Below, piece after piece: positions 8,626 to 17,126 of a DNA stretch of 59,350 nt; within the stretch, counting starts at the first letter, position 1; each line of letters opens with the position of its first letter. Location: contig JAJZQW010000004.1 in assembly GCA_021802985.1 (NCBI GenBank), forward strand, positions 1-59,350, read 5' to 3'. The stretch is from Acidobacteriota bacterium (GTDB taxonomy: Bacteria; Acidobacteriota; Holophagae; Holophagales; Holophagaceae). The translations under genes were made by a program, and so were the position numbers. The notes under the pieces were generated by a model, which worked only from the letters and a program-made list of their open reading frames with translations, was not told the DNA's origin and made no database searches.

Positions 8626-9101
8626 GCCTGCTTCTTCCGGAACCAGGTGGCGGCGATCAGGGAGGTGAGCAGGCCCGTGAACCAGGTGCCCAGCACACCC
8701 GAGAAGGCCATGGGCAGGGGCCGCTGCATGGGGGCCTGGGCCCGGATCAGGGCCTCGATCTGGGCGGGGCTCAGGCCCTGCTGGGCCATCTTCAGGCGGC
8801 CCAGGGCCTCCATCTCCCTGAAGTAGCTGGGGAAGAGCACCATCGTGAAGAACAGGCTGCCCAGGAAGATGAGGACCGAGGCGATCACCGAGGCCGCCAC
8901 GCCGTTGCCCACCTGCCGCACGTAGCCGCTGGCCGGCGCCGTGGTCCGCAGCAGCACCAACAGCACGGCGACCTGGAGGGGGATCACCAGCCAGAAGAGG
9001 AAGAACAGGGAGGGGTGGTAGTACCAGCCCGTGAACCCCATGACGAAGGTCCACAGCACCACCAGAATCCCGAGGATGATCCCCGCTCGAAACGTCGCCA
9101 T
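8622..9101 (-). CDS. DUF4199-like integral membrane protein
   Basis: 159 residues with four predicted membrane segments: about 5-25 (GIILGILVVLWTFVMGFTGW), 31-50, 70-92 and 130-150. The layout (two helices, a loop, a third helix, an amphipathic stretch FREMEALGRLKMAQQG, then a last helix near TGLLTSLIAATWFRK) is that of DUF4199 proteins, whose role is unknown. It is coupled to tag by a 4-bp overlap and probably shares an operon with the SDR gene upstream, 9 bp away. Confidence 0.75.
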   Translation of the reverse strand: MATFRAGIILGILVVLWTFVMGFTGWYYHPSLFFLFWLVIPLQVAVLLVLLRTTAPASGYVRQVGNGVAASVIASVLIFLGSLFFTMVLFPSYFREMEALGRLKMAQQGLSPAQIEALIRAQAPMQRPLPMAFSGVLGTWFTGLLTSLIAATWFRKKQA

Positions 9102-9110
9102 GCCGGGCTC

Positions 9111-9869
9111 CTAGAAGACGTAGCCGCCGCCATTCACGGGCAGGGTGGCGCCCGTGACGAAACCGGCCTTGAGGATGCCCACGACGGCCTCGGCCACGTC
9201 GCCCGGCAGCCCGTTGCGCCGGAGGGGTGTGTGCTCCGCTGCGGCCTGCTTGTGCCGCTCGGCGAGGCCGGCGGTGGCGTCCGTGAGGGTGAGGCCCGGG
9301 GCCACGGCGTTTACGCGAATGCCCATGGGGCTGAGTTCGAAGGCCAGGGCGCGCACCAGACCCTCCAGGGCCGCCTTGGCCGCACTGTGGGCGCAGAAAC
9401 CCCAGCCGGGGTTCCGGGCCAGGCCGCTGGTGATGGCGACGATGGCGCCGCCCCGTCCATCCAGCTTTTGGCGCTCGAGCATCTGGGGTACCACCGCGCG
9501 GCAGCCATGGAAGGCCGCTCCCATCTCGCCCAGTATCTTGGCCTCGAAGGCCTCCCAGGGGTAGTCCATGAAACCGGTCATGGGGAAGCCGATGGCGGCG
9601 TTCAACACCAGGATGCCGATGGGGCCCAGCGCTGCCTTCACCTCGGTGGCCATGGCTTCCACCTGGCCCCGGTCCCGGGCATCCGCCTTCACGGCCAGGG
9701 CCCGCCCGCCAGCGGCGCGGATCTCGGCCACCACCGCCTGGGCTGCGGCCTCGGAGCCATGGTAGTTCACGGCTACCCCAGCGCCCTCGGCGGCGAGGGC
9801 CCGCGCCACGGAGGCGCCAATGCCGCGGCTGGCGCCGGTGACGAGCGCGACGTTTCCGGTGAGCGACAT
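9111..9869 (-). CDS. short-chain dehydrogenase/reductase family protein with Tyr-to-His active-site change
   Basis: 252 residues from ATG 9869, chosen because AGGAGGTCC precedes it; a longer frame is open but lacks a ribosome-binding site. The NAD(P) site is normal: TGASRGIG near residue 11, a VLNAAIG strand, and C-terminal VNGGGYVF. The usual Ser and YxxxK active site reads ITSGLARNPGWGFCAHSAAKAAL: Ser and Lys are present but His replaces the catalytic Tyr. The cofactor fold should be kept, but the standard proton relay would be altered. The closest relatives by eye are FabG-like 3-oxoacyl reductases or enoyl reductase-like SDRs. Substrate is unknown. Confidence 0.85.
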   Translation of the reverse strand: MSLTGNVALVTGASRGIGASVARALAAEGAGVAVNYHGSEAAAQAVVAEIRAAGGRALAVKADARDRGQVEAMATEVKAALGPIGILVLNAAIGFPMTGFMDYPWEAFEAKILGEMGAAFHGCRAVVPQMLERQKLDGRGGAIVAITSGLARNPGWGFCAHSAAKAALEGLVRALAFELSPMGIRVNAVAPGLTLTDATAGLAERHKQAAAEHTPLRRNGLPGDVAEAVVGILKAGFVTGATLPVNGGGYVF

Positions 9870-9922
9870 GGGACCTCCTTGGGTGACTGCGTTCCCGATT
9901 CTGGCGTCCCGGGGCAGGAGAC

Positions 9923-10015
9923 TCAAGGCTGGGCCAGGTCGGGAATGGCCATGGCGCCCAGGTCGCGGCGGAACAGCACCAGGAGATCGGCGGCGAAGGG
10001 CGTCATGGCGCTCAT
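9923..10015 (-). CDS. possible 30-residue ORF upstream of the SDR gene
   Basis: An open frame encodes MSAMTPFAADLLVLFRRDLG and ten more residues, ending 53 bp before the SDR start. A GGCTAGGATG context gives a weak AGG ribosome-binding site. No family is recognised, and a frame this short can arise by chance in GC-rich DNA. It could be a leader peptide or no gene at all. The rest of 9870-10155 shows nothing recognisable apart from the start context of glsA. Confidence 0.2.
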   Translation of the reverse strand: MSAMTPFAADLLVLFRRDLGAMAIPDLAQP

Positions 10016-10155
10016 CCTAGCCCGGCCGAGGGGTGCGCACCGCATGAAAAGGGGAACACCGGCGACCACCGATCAACCGCCGATGGACTGCGGGGGGGCT
10101 CTCCTGCGTCTGCCAGCGCTCCATCTTTGGGCTTCGGTTGTGGGATCCTCGTCCC

Positions 10156-11067
10156 ATGGACCTGCAAGCGCTGCTCGACGACCTCGCCACGGAATCCGCG
10201 CCCTTCGCGGCGCAGGGGAAGGTGGCGGACTACATTCCGGCCCTGGCGGCGGTGGACCCCGAGCGCTTCGGCATCGCCCTGGCCACCATGGACGGGCGGG
10301 TGCTGGGCAGCGGCGACTGGCGCGTGCCGTTCTCCGTCCAGAGCGTGTCCAAGGCCTTCGCCCTGGCGCTGGTGCTGGCGCGGGACGGCGAGGCCCTGTG
10401 GCGGCGCGTGGGCCGCGAACCCTCGGGCAACCCCTTCAACTCCCTCGTGCAGCTCGAGTACGAGAAGGGCATCCCCCGCAATCCCTTCATCAACGCCGGG
10501 GCCCTCATCCTCATCGACCGCCTGCTGAGCCTCGCGGGGGATTCCCTGGGCACCCTCCGGACCTTCCTGCGGGAGGAGAGCGGCAACCACGGGGTGGACG
10601 TGGATGTGGAAGTGGCCGCCTCCGAGGCCGCCCACGGCCATCGCAACGCGGCGCTCGCGCACTTCATGGCCAGCTGCGGCAACCTGGAGAATCCCGTGGA
10701 GACGGTGCTGGACCACTACGTTCGCCAGTGCGCCCTCACCATGAGTTGCGGGGATCTGGCGAAGGCGGGCCTCTTCCTGGCCAACCACGGCTTGCGGGCG
10801 GACGGCAGTCGCCTGCTCACCCGCAGCGAGGCCAAGCGCATCAATTCGATCATGCTCACCTGCGGCACCTACGATGCCGCCGGTGACTTCGCCTACCGTG
10901 TGGGCCTGCCCGGCAAGAGCGGCGTGGGTGGCGGCATCCTCGCCGTGCTGCCCGAACGCGGCGTGCTCTGCGTCTGGAGCCCCGCCCTGGACGCCCATGG
11001 CAACAGCGTGGCCGGCGTCGAGGCGCTGGACCGCTTCACGACGCGCACCGGCTGGTCGGTGTTCTGA
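10156..11067 (+). CDS. glsA: glutaminase
   Basis: 303 residues, ATG 10156. The enzyme hydrolyses glutamine to glutamate and ammonia with a serine-beta-lactamase-like fold. The Ser-x-x-Lys catalytic motif is in PFSVQSVSKAFALAL (about residues 57-71). Other family blocks: EPSGNPFNSLVQLEYEKGIPRNPFINAGAL, the NxxN and Tyr-containing HRNAALAHFMASCGN, the ALTMSCGDLAKAG helix, and the LPGKSGVGGGILAVLP loop. Length is typical (about 305). An earlier TTG start is possible but has no better ribosome-binding site. Confidence 0.97.
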   Translation: MDLQALLDDLATESAPFAAQGKVADYIPALAAVDPERFGIALATMDGRVLGSGDWRVPFSVQSVSKAFALALVLARDGEALWRRVGREPSGNPFNSLVQLEYEKGIPRNPFINAGALILIDRLLSLAGDSLGTLRTFLREESGNHGVDVDVEVAASEAAHGHRNAALAHFMASCGNLENPVETVLDHYVRQCALTMSCGDLAKAGLFLANHGLRADGSRLLTRSEAKRINSIMLTCGTYDAAGDFAYRVGLPGKSGVGGGILAVLPERGVLCVWSPALDAHGNSVAGVEALDRFTTRTGWSVF

Positions 11068-11069
11068 AA

Positions 11070-11164
11070 AAGACAGGACAGAATGAACAGGATTGAAAGA
11101 TGGATTAACAGGATTAATGTTTCTTAATCATGTTAATACTATTCTTATCTCGTTAATCCTGTCC
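11070..11164. repeat. intergenic inverted repeat R1 (CAGGATTAA words)
   Basis: Left arm words agacagga, gaacaggatt, ggattaacaggattaa face right arm words ttaatcatgttaat and cgttaatcctgtcc. The block is AT-richer than its surroundings, sits between the convergent glsA and a small membrane-protein gene, and supplies the latter's TAA stop (11153-11155). It could serve as a bidirectional terminator. See findings for the related blocks. Confidence 0.75.
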
Positions 11165-11491
11165 CCGCCTTTCGGCATTCCAACCAGGCCGCAGCAGCCA
11201 CGCCGACCAGGCCGAGAACAGGGCCACGGCGCCCAGGATGACCGCCAGCCGCAGCCAGGGTTCTCCGTAGGCCAGGCGCTGCTGGACGTCCCCGACCAGG
11301 GTCCAGAGCCACACCAGGGTCCCCAGGGTCAGGGCCCCGGCCACGAGGACCTGCGCCCAGCGGCGCGGCACGAAGAGCGGCACCAGCAGCGCCAGGCAGA
11401 ACAGGACCAGGGGCCACTGCCCGAAGCGGAGGAAGTGGGCGCCGAGCATCAGCAGGGCGAACAGGGCGGGGAGGCGGCGAAGGATGGGCAT
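11153..11491 (-). CDS. small integral membrane protein, unknown function
   Basis: 112 residues from ATG 11491, with GGAG 5 bp upstream and a TATGAT -10-like box near 11517. Hydrophobicity shows four membrane segments: LPALFALLMLGAHFLRFGQW, PLVLFCLALLVPLFV, VLVAGALTLGTLVWLWTL and LRLAVILGAVALFSAWSAWL. No family was recognised. The last codons (GQD-stop) come from the R1 repeat, so the gene end has been overprinted by the repeat. Confidence 0.7.
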   Translation of the reverse strand: MPILRRLPALFALLMLGAHFLRFGQWPLVLFCLALLVPLFVPRRWAQVLVAGALTLGTLVWLWTLVGDVQQRLAYGEPWLRLAVILGAVALFSAWSAWLLRPGWNAERRGQD

Positions 11492-11553
11492 GGAGACTCC
11501 GGCGACGGGAGAATCATACCGATCTGTCCGAAATATCCGATCACAACCCAGAA

Positions 11554-12537
11554 CTAGCTTCGGGTCCAGCGTTTGACCCAGGCTGCCCGGGCCTCGGGAT
11601 CCAGGAAGGTCCAGGCCACGAAGCGGCTCTGCTTCTGGCCCTGGGCCATGGGCACGGTGCGGATCTCCCGCGCGCTTGCCTGACGCAGGCTGCGATGCAC
11701 CACCGACAGGCTGGCGGAACTGGAGAGCAGCGTGGTGAACCAGAGCACCTGGTCGGGGATCCGCGCACTTTCCGCAATCATGCGCCGGGCGAAGCCCGCT
11801 TCGCCGCCCTCGCACCACAGTTCCACCCCCCGGCCGCCAAAGTTCAACACCGGCCGTGCCGAGCCGCTGCGCCCCAGGTTGCGCCACTTCCGCTGGGCGC
11901 CTTCCCGGGCCTCGATCAGTGAGCCGTGGAAGGGCGGGTTGCACAGCGTCAGGTCGAAACGCTCACCGGAGGCCACCACACCGGCGAACACCGCGTTCCT
12001 GTCCGCCTGCCGCCGCAGCTGGATGGCCGCCTCCAGGCCGTTTGCCGCCAGGAGGTGGGCGGCCGAGGCCAGGGCCGCGTCGTCGATATCCGAGCCCACG
12101 AAGGACCAGCCGTACTCCCGGTGGCCCACCAGCGGGTAGATGGCATTGGCCCCCACCCCCACATCCAGCACGCGCACCGCCGCGCCGCGGGGAATCGCGC
12201 CGCCGTTCGCGTCCGCCAGCAGGTCCGCCAGGTGATGCATGTAGTCCGCCCGGCCCGGAACGGGCGGGCAGAGATACCCGGCTGGGATGTCCCAGTCCTG
12301 GATGCCATAGGCCTGGGCCAGCAGGGCCCGGTTCAGGGCCTTCACCGCCGCCGGATCCGCGAAATCGATGGAGGGTCCGCCATGCAGGGCGCGCACCACG
12401 AACGGTCCCAGCGCCGGGCTGGCTGCCACCAGCAGTCCGAAGTCGTAGCCCCCCGCATGTCGGTTGCGCGGGTGCAGGCCCACCTTCGCGGGCCGCGGCG
12501 CATCCGGGGGTTCAGGCTGCCTGGTGCGGGATCCCAT
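11554..12537 (-). CDS. rlmF: 23S rRNA (adenine-1618-N6)-methyltransferase
   Basis: 327 residues. Characteristic RlmF text: [17 protein letters not shown] (the LHPRNRHxxxYD opening), [26 protein letters not shown], the SAM-binding [16 protein letters not shown], and catalytic NPPF in [11 protein letters not shown], followed by KWRNLG and the late [17 protein letters not shown] block. The start at 12537 gives the family length (about 310-330). An upstream open frame lacks conservation signs and overlaps the divergent zincin gene. It acts on A1618 of 23S rRNA before ribosome assembly completes. Confidence 0.95.
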   Translation of the reverse strand: MGSRTRQPEPPDAPRPAKVGLHPRNRHAGGYDFGLLVAASPALGPFVVRALHGGPSIDFADPAAVKALNRALLAQAYGIQDWDIPAGYLCPPVPGRADYMHHLADLLADANGGAIPRGAAVRVLDVGVGANAIYPLVGHREYGWSFVGSDIDDAALASAAHLLAANGLEAAIQLRRQADRNAVFAGVVASGERFDLTLCNPPFHGSLIEAREGAQRKWRNLGRSGSARPVLNFGGRGVELWCEGGEAGFARRMIAESARIPDQVLWFTTLLSSSASLSVVHRSLRQASAREIRTVPMAQGQKQSRFVAWTFLDPEARAAWVKRWTRS

Positions 12538-12639
12538 TTCCGTAGTATCCGGTGGGATGGACCCCGCGTCACGCGCTGTCGGCCAGGCGCGGATCAAGGG
12601 GCTTATTCGGAGTTCCGCCTTTCCGGCTAGGATCGTCCC

Positions 12640-13011
12640 ATGCACGTATCCGACCGGACGTTCCGCAGGCTGGTGGATGAGGCGTTGGCGCTGGTTCCGG
12701 GGGAGTTCCGGCCCTACCTGGCGGGCGTGCCGGTGGTGATCGAGGACTGGGCGTCCGACGCGCTGCTGGACGAGCTGGACGTGCCGGAGGACGACACGCT
12801 GTACGGGCTGTACTCGGGCCGTCCGTTGACGGAAGGGGCGCCGCAGTCCGGTGACCTGCCGCCCCGCATCACGATCTACAAGTTGCCCCTGCTGGAGGAC
12901 TGCGACGACGAGAACGACCTGCGGGAGGAGATCGCCACCACCGTCATCCATGAGATCGCTCACCACTTCGGCATCGACGAGGACCGGCTGGAGGGGCTGG
13001 GCTGGGGCTAG
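12640..13011 (+). CDS. metallopeptidase family protein (zincin-like, PF06262 type)
   Basis: 123 residues. The HExxH zinc motif is at the C-terminus: [23 protein letters not shown]. Upstream are the family's [26 protein letters not shown] and a [14 protein letters not shown] loop. Family members are 110-140 residues and are common in Gram-negative and actinobacterial genomes; their substrates are unknown. The stop overlaps the stop of the convergent acyltransferase gene by 4 bp. Confidence 0.93.
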   Translation: MHVSDRTFRRLVDEALALVPGEFRPYLAGVPVVIEDWASDALLDELDVPEDDTLYGLYSGRPLTEGAPQSGDLPPRITIYKLPLLEDCDDENDLREEIATTVIHEIAHHFGIDEDRLEGLGWG

Positions 13012-13973
13012 GCACCCGGCTCCGTAGCGTGCACGGCGACGGCGGCGAACTGGCGGGTCAGCTCATCCATGAAGTGGTCCTTCTCGACCCACAGGCTCTG
13101 GACCCAGGCCTGGATCCGGGCGCGGAAGGCGGGATCGGCCTCGTAGTCGCCGCCCAGCAGGTCCTTGGGGATCTCCAGCTCGCGGACGCGAACGACCACC
13201 TCGCGCACCTTGCCGGAGAGCAGGTCCCAGAAGGTGGGGACGCCCTGGGGGTAGAGGATGGTCACATCGAGCAGGGCGTCGAAGCGCTCGCCCATGACGC
13301 CCAGGGCCGTGGCCAGGCCGCCGGCTCGGGGCTTCAGCAGGTGGCGGTAGGGGGAACCCTGGGCCGCGTGCTTGGCGCGGCTGAAGCGGGTGCCTTCCAG
13401 GAAGTTGATGACGGATGTGGGGATCTGCTTGAAGCGGTCGCAGGCCTTGCGGGTGGTGGCGAGGTCGAGCCCGCGGCCCTTCTTTCCGCCCTTCCGCCGC
13501 ACAAAGGGGAAGTCGAGGGCCCACCAGGCGAGGCCGATGATGGGCACGTAGAACAGCTCGCGCTTGAGGAAGAACTTCAGGAAGGGGACCCGGCGGTTGA
13601 ACACCTTCTGGAGCACCAGGATGTCCACCCAGCTCTGATGGTTGGCATTGACCAGGTACCAGCCGCGCCGGCGCAGGCCTTCGACGCCATGGACATCCCA
13701 GCGGGTGCGTTGGACCAGGGCCATCCACCAGCCGTTGACGGCGATCCAGGTCTCGGCCAGGTGGTTGAGGATGCGATCCGCCCACCGCCGGACGGCGCCC
13801 TGGGGAACGGACAGCTTGAGCAGGGCCACGGGGAGCATGCCCGAACAGATGGCCAGCACGTTGGCCACCAGGAAGGACCCGGCGAGACTGGCTTTCAGGG
13901 TGGAACCGATGCGCTTGAACACGGGACCTCGGCGTTGACTCAGGGTAGCGGATCGGTGTGGGCGATGGGTCAC
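13008..13973 (-). CDS. lysophospholipid acyltransferase (YihG/PlsC family)
   Basis: 321 residues. PlsC-type motifs: NHQSWVD (HX4D, about residue 111), FPFVRRKGG, and FLEGTRFSR, the glycerol-phosphate-binding block. An N-terminal membrane segment ([23 protein letters not shown]) and the overall length fit YihG-type 1-acyl-glycerol-3-phosphate acyltransferases. The GTG start at 13973 overlaps the TGA of the upstream gene (GTGA), which supports this start and translational coupling. An internal GTG at about 13922 is an alternative. Confidence 0.9.
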   Translation of the reverse strand: MTHRPHRSATLSQRRGPVFKRIGSTLKASLAGSFLVANVLAICSGMLPVALLKLSVPQGAVRRWADRILNHLAETWIAVNGWWMALVQRTRWDVHGVEGLRRRGWYLVNANHQSWVDILVLQKVFNRRVPFLKFFLKRELFYVPIIGLAWWALDFPFVRRKGGKKGRGLDLATTRKACDRFKQIPTSVINFLEGTRFSRAKHAAQGSPYRHLLKPRAGGLATALGVMGERFDALLDVTILYPQGVPTFWDLLSGKVREVVVRVRELEIPKDLLGGDYEADPAFRARIQAWVQSLWVEKDHFMDELTRQFAAVAVHATEPGA

Positions 13974-15670
13974 GCCAGCATCAGGGTGCCGAAGGGAAGG
14001 CCCAGCAGGGGGGCCGCACGACGGCCCGGGGGCTCGTAGAGGCCGGCCATGCCCACATCGGGCAGCCGTTTCGCACCGGGGCCGTTCGCGGTCCGGTCCA
14101 CCTGGGCCATGTAGGCCCGGGCCGTGAGGTTGGCGGCCAGGAAGGGCTCATCCTCCGCCATCCCCTGTTCAGCGCCGAAGGCGCGGGCCAGACCCTTGTG
14201 CTGCTGCAGGCGCTTCTGGATGCGGGAGAAGGTCCGGGCGTACTCCTCCGGGGGCACGGCCAACCCAGCCTGGGCGAGACGCTCCAGGGACACCAGGGCA
14301 TGGAGGACGGCCTGGACGGGGGCCAGGCGCGTGCCCTCCACCAGGAAGGGGGCCTCGACCCGACCGTAGGCCTGGGCCGCGGCATCGACCCTGGCCCGCA
14401 CGAACCCGGCGACGTGGGCCAGGTGGTAGCCGAAGAGCAGGCGGGCACCCGCGCCGCCGAGGTCGCCCGGGGCGTGGACCATGCCATCAAAAGCGGCCTC
14501 GATCATCTGGGCCACGGCACGGTCCAACAGGAGGGCGCTGGAGAAGTTGCGGGGGCGGACCTCGTGGAGCAGGGCGATGGCCAGGCGGAGGAACTGGCCG
14601 TCCCCGATGTCGATGCCCTGCACCTGCCCGGTGAGGCGCCGCTGCACCGCCTCGAACACCTGGAGTCGCCGTTCGTCCCAGGTGAGGGGCGTGCCTTCCT
14701 CCGAACCGGCGATCAGCAGGTCCGTGGCATAGAGCAGGTGCCACCGGGAGTTCACCACGGAGGCCGGGGCCAGGTCCGCCATCCGGGTCAGGAGATCCTG
14801 GAGCCGCTCGCGGTTGCACCAGAGGTAGGGAAACCGGGGCTGGCCGGGGTAGGCGCGGAGCAGGCGCATCAGGAAGGCATTCTTGATGCGCATGGACCGG
14901 ATCTCGGTGAAGGGGGCCAGGTGCTCGAAGGCGTCGGCCAGGGCCTCGAATTCGGAGACCACCCGGGAAGGCCGGTCGCCCCGGAACTGCCCCTCCAGCA
15001 CGAAGGCCAGCAGGTTCGCAGGGTCATCCCGGAACAGAGCGTAGTCGTCGATGCGGTGTCGGTTGGACCCGGAGACGGCATTGAAGGCGGCCTCCAGGTC
15101 CTCCATCGCCCCGGCTTCGGGCAGGGTCCGTTCCCCGGCCCCCGTGAGGGCGAAGCAGCCCTCCGGGTCGATCTGGGTTCCTGGGGGTGGGCTCTTCTGC
15201 AGGGTGTCGATCTCCCGGTCCAGCAGGGCCAGGCGGTCCAGGCAGGACCGACCGTCCACCAGGAGGCGGTCCCGGATCTTGTCCAGGCGGCCGAGGATGT
15301 CTTTGGGCCCCGCGACCCCTGGCACCCGGATGTCCAGCGCCTGCAGGAGCACCTCCAGGCGCTGCAGGTCCGGATCCCCCTCGGAGGGCGGAAGGGGCTT
15401 GCCCGCGGGAAGGAAGCCGCCCAGGCGAGACCGAGGGGCCAACCGCCGCTCCAGGCGCTCCAGACAGCCCCGGGCTTCCTGGAAGAGCCGGTGGGACTCC
15501 TGCAGGGCCTCGTACCGAGCCTGGAGGTCCGCCTGCCGGGGGGCCGTATCGACCCGGTGGACCAGCCCCGCCTCGCCCAGCTCAGCCAGCAGGGGGCCCT
15601 CGCCTGGTTCCAGGCGGAAGGTCCCACCCCCGGCGATCCTGAGGAGGAGTGTGTGCCCGCGCTCATGCAT
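13970..15670 (-). CDS. protein of unknown family, about 566 residues, coupled to the acyltransferase
   Basis: No family was recognised. From ATG 15670 the protein begins MHERGHTLLLRIAGGGTFRLEPG. A coiled-coil-prone stretch follows (QARYEALQESHRLFQEARGC, about 40-80), a second helical region (LQRLEVLLQALDI ... RLALLDREIDTLQK), then a long alpha-helical body with RIKNAFLMRLLRAYPGQPRF and QGIDIGDGQFLRLAIALLHE. No signal peptide, membrane helix or catalytic motif is clear. The frame is open 90 bp further upstream (TTG 15760), but no ribosome-binding site favours that start. Translational coupling to a phospholipid acyltransferase suggests a link to envelope lipid work, which is inference only. 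Confidence 0.75.
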   Translation of the reverse strand: MHERGHTLLLRIAGGGTFRLEPGEGPLLAELGEAGLVHRVDTAPRQADLQARYEALQESHRLFQEARGCLERLERRLAPRSRLGGFLPAGKPLPPSEGDPDLQRLEVLLQALDIRVPGVAGPKDILGRLDKIRDRLLVDGRSCLDRLALLDREIDTLQKSPPPGTQIDPEGCFALTGAGERTLPEAGAMEDLEAAFNAVSGSNRHRIDDYALFRDDPANLLAFVLEGQFRGDRPSRVVSEFEALADAFEHLAPFTEIRSMRIKNAFLMRLLRAYPGQPRFPYLWCNRERLQDLLTRMADLAPASVVNSRWHLLYATDLLIAGSEEGTPLTWDERRLQVFEAVQRRLTGQVQGIDIGDGQFLRLAIALLHEVRPRNFSSALLLDRAVAQMIEAAFDGMVHAPGDLGGAGARLLFGYHLAHVAGFVRARVDAAAQAYGRVEAPFLVEGTRLAPVQAVLHALVSLERLAQAGLAVPPEEYARTFSRIQKRLQQHKGLARAFGAEQGMAEDEPFLAANLTARAYMAQVDRTANGPGAKRLPDVGMAGLYEPPGRRAAPLLGLPFGTLMLA

Positions 15671-15770
15671 GGCGTTGGTTCTGGATCCTTTCCGGCGCAG
15701 GTCCCGCCCGCGATGGAGGTTCATCGGCCGGAGGGGGGCCCAACCCAAGAATGGAGTCAAGCCGGGGAGG

Positions 15771-15901
15771 GGCTGGTCACGGAAGACACGGAAGTCCGCG
15801 GAGGACGCGGAAAAAAAGCCTGGCCACGGTGGATCCGATGACCAGGCGTTTTTCGGTGTCTTCCTGCTTTTTTCCGTGTCTTCCGCGACCAGCGCTTTTT
15901 C
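15771..15901. repeat. intergenic inverted repeat R2 (CACGGAAG family)
   Basis: Left arm ggctggtcacggaagacacg, gaagtccgcggagg, acgcggaaaaaaagcctgg; right arm ccaggcgtttttcggtgtct, tcctgctttttt, ccgtgtcttccgcgaccagc. The ends CTGGTCACGGAAG and CTTCCGCGACCAG are near-perfect complements. It lies in the 247-bp gap between serC and the unknown gene, both on the minus strand. Nothing else is visible in that gap. Confidence 0.85.
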
Positions 15902-15918
15902 TCTGGTCGAGCGTGAGC

Positions 15919-17019
15919 TCAGCCGTTCTTGCGGGCGAACTCATCCATGAAGGCGACCAGGGTCTCCACGTCCTGCACGCTCACGGCGTTGTAGGTGCTG
16001 ACGCGGATGCCGCCGATGTCGCGGTAGCCCTTCAGGCCCACCATGCCGGCCTTCTTGGCTTCCTTGACGAAGGTGTCGTCCAACTCGGGCGTGGGCAGGA
16101 AGAAGTCCACGTTCATGAGACTGCGGTGGGCCTTCTCGGTGACGAAGCCCCGGTAGAAACCGGCGTGCTTGTCGATGCAGCCGTAGAGCAGCTCGCCCTT
16201 CTTCCGGTTGGCGGCCTCGATGGCCTTCAGGCCGCCGATGCTCTTGTTGTAGGCCAGCACGTTGCGCAGGATGTAGATGCCGAAGGTGGGCGGGGTGTTG
16301 TAGAGGCTGTTCTTCTCGGCGTGGATCTTGAAGCGCAGGTAGCTGGGCAGGTCCTGGGCCTCGCACATCTCGAGGAAATCCTCGCGGATGATGGTGAGGG
16401 TGACGCCGCTGGGGCCGAGGTTCTTCTGGGCGCCGCCGTAGATGAGGCCGAAGGGGCTCACGTCGAAGGGCCGCCACATGAAGTCGCTGCTCATGTCGCA
16501 GATGTAGGGCACGTTCCCGACCTGCGGGAATTCATGCCACTGGGTGCCCTCCACGGTGTTGTTCGACGTGAAGTGCACGAAGGCGCTGTCGGGGCCGACC
16601 TTGATCTCGTCGGGGTGGGGCAGGCGGCTGAACTTCAGGTCCTTGGTGCTGGCGGCGATGCGGACGTTGTCCCCGGCCACCAGCTTGGCCTCCTTGGTGG
16701 CCTTCTCCGCCCAGTTGCCCGTGACCAGGTAGTCGGCCTTGCGGCCGCCCCGCAGCAGGTTGAGGGGGATCATGCCGAAGCTGAGGTGCGCCCCGCCCTG
16801 AAGCAGCAGCACCGTGTAGTTGGAGGGCAGGCCCATCAGCTCCTTCGTGAGAGCGATGGCTTCCTCGTGCACCGCATCGTATTCCTTGGAGCGGTGGCTG
16901 ACCTCCATGACGGACATGCCGGTGCCGGCGAAGTCCAGCAGCTCCGCCTGGGCGCGCTCGAGGGCGGGCAGGGGCAGCCCCGCGGGGCCGGCGTAGAAGT
17001 TGATCACGCGATGGGTCAT
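15919..17019 (-). CDS. serC: phosphoserine aminotransferase
   Basis: 366 residues from ATG 17019, preceded by GGAGG. SerC is a PLP enzyme that transaminates 3-phosphohydroxypyruvate to phosphoserine. Signatures: INFYAGPAGLPLPALERAQ, GMSVMEVSHRSKEYD, LLLQGGAHLSFGMIPLNLL, and the PLP lysine in GLIYGGAQKNLGPSGVTLTIIRED, followed by NTPPTFGIYILRNVL and a C-terminal GIRVSTYNAVSVQDV. Length is typical (360-365). It is followed by R2 and preceded by serA, 103 bp upstream with R3 between. Confidence 0.97.
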   Translation of the reverse strand: MTHRVINFYAGPAGLPLPALERAQAELLDFAGTGMSVMEVSHRSKEYDAVHEEAIALTKELMGLPSNYTVLLLQGGAHLSFGMIPLNLLRGGRKADYLVTGNWAEKATKEAKLVAGDNVRIAASTKDLKFSRLPHPDEIKVGPDSAFVHFTSNNTVEGTQWHEFPQVGNVPYICDMSSDFMWRPFDVSPFGLIYGGAQKNLGPSGVTLTIIREDFLEMCEAQDLPSYLRFKIHAEKNSLYNTPPTFGIYILRNVLAYNKSIGGLKAIEAANRKKGELLYGCIDKHAGFYRGFVTEKAHRSLMNVDFFLPTPELDDTFVKEAKKAGMVGLKGYRDIGGIRVSTYNAVSVQDVETLVAFMDEFARKNG

Positions 17020-17048
17020 GGAAACCTCCGGGGGAACATCGGAAAAGA

Positions 17049-17126
17049 GGAACCGCGAAAAACGCTGAAGAACGCGAAAAGGAAGGCTTCTATTTTGGCG
17101 CCATTTCGCGACTTTCGCGGTTTCAG
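17049..17126. repeat. intergenic inverted repeat R3 (CGCGAAA words)
   Basis: Left arm gaaccgcgaaaaacgctgaa, gaacgcgaaaagg; right arm catttcgcgactttcgcggt, ttcag. The block lies between serA and serC and just overlaps the serA stop codon (17123-17125). Confidence 0.75.

Noticed and set aside
12628..12640. TAGGAT upstream of the zincin start as a leaderless promoter
   Set aside because: AGGA in the same word is a normally spaced ribosome-binding site, so the -10 reading is not needed.
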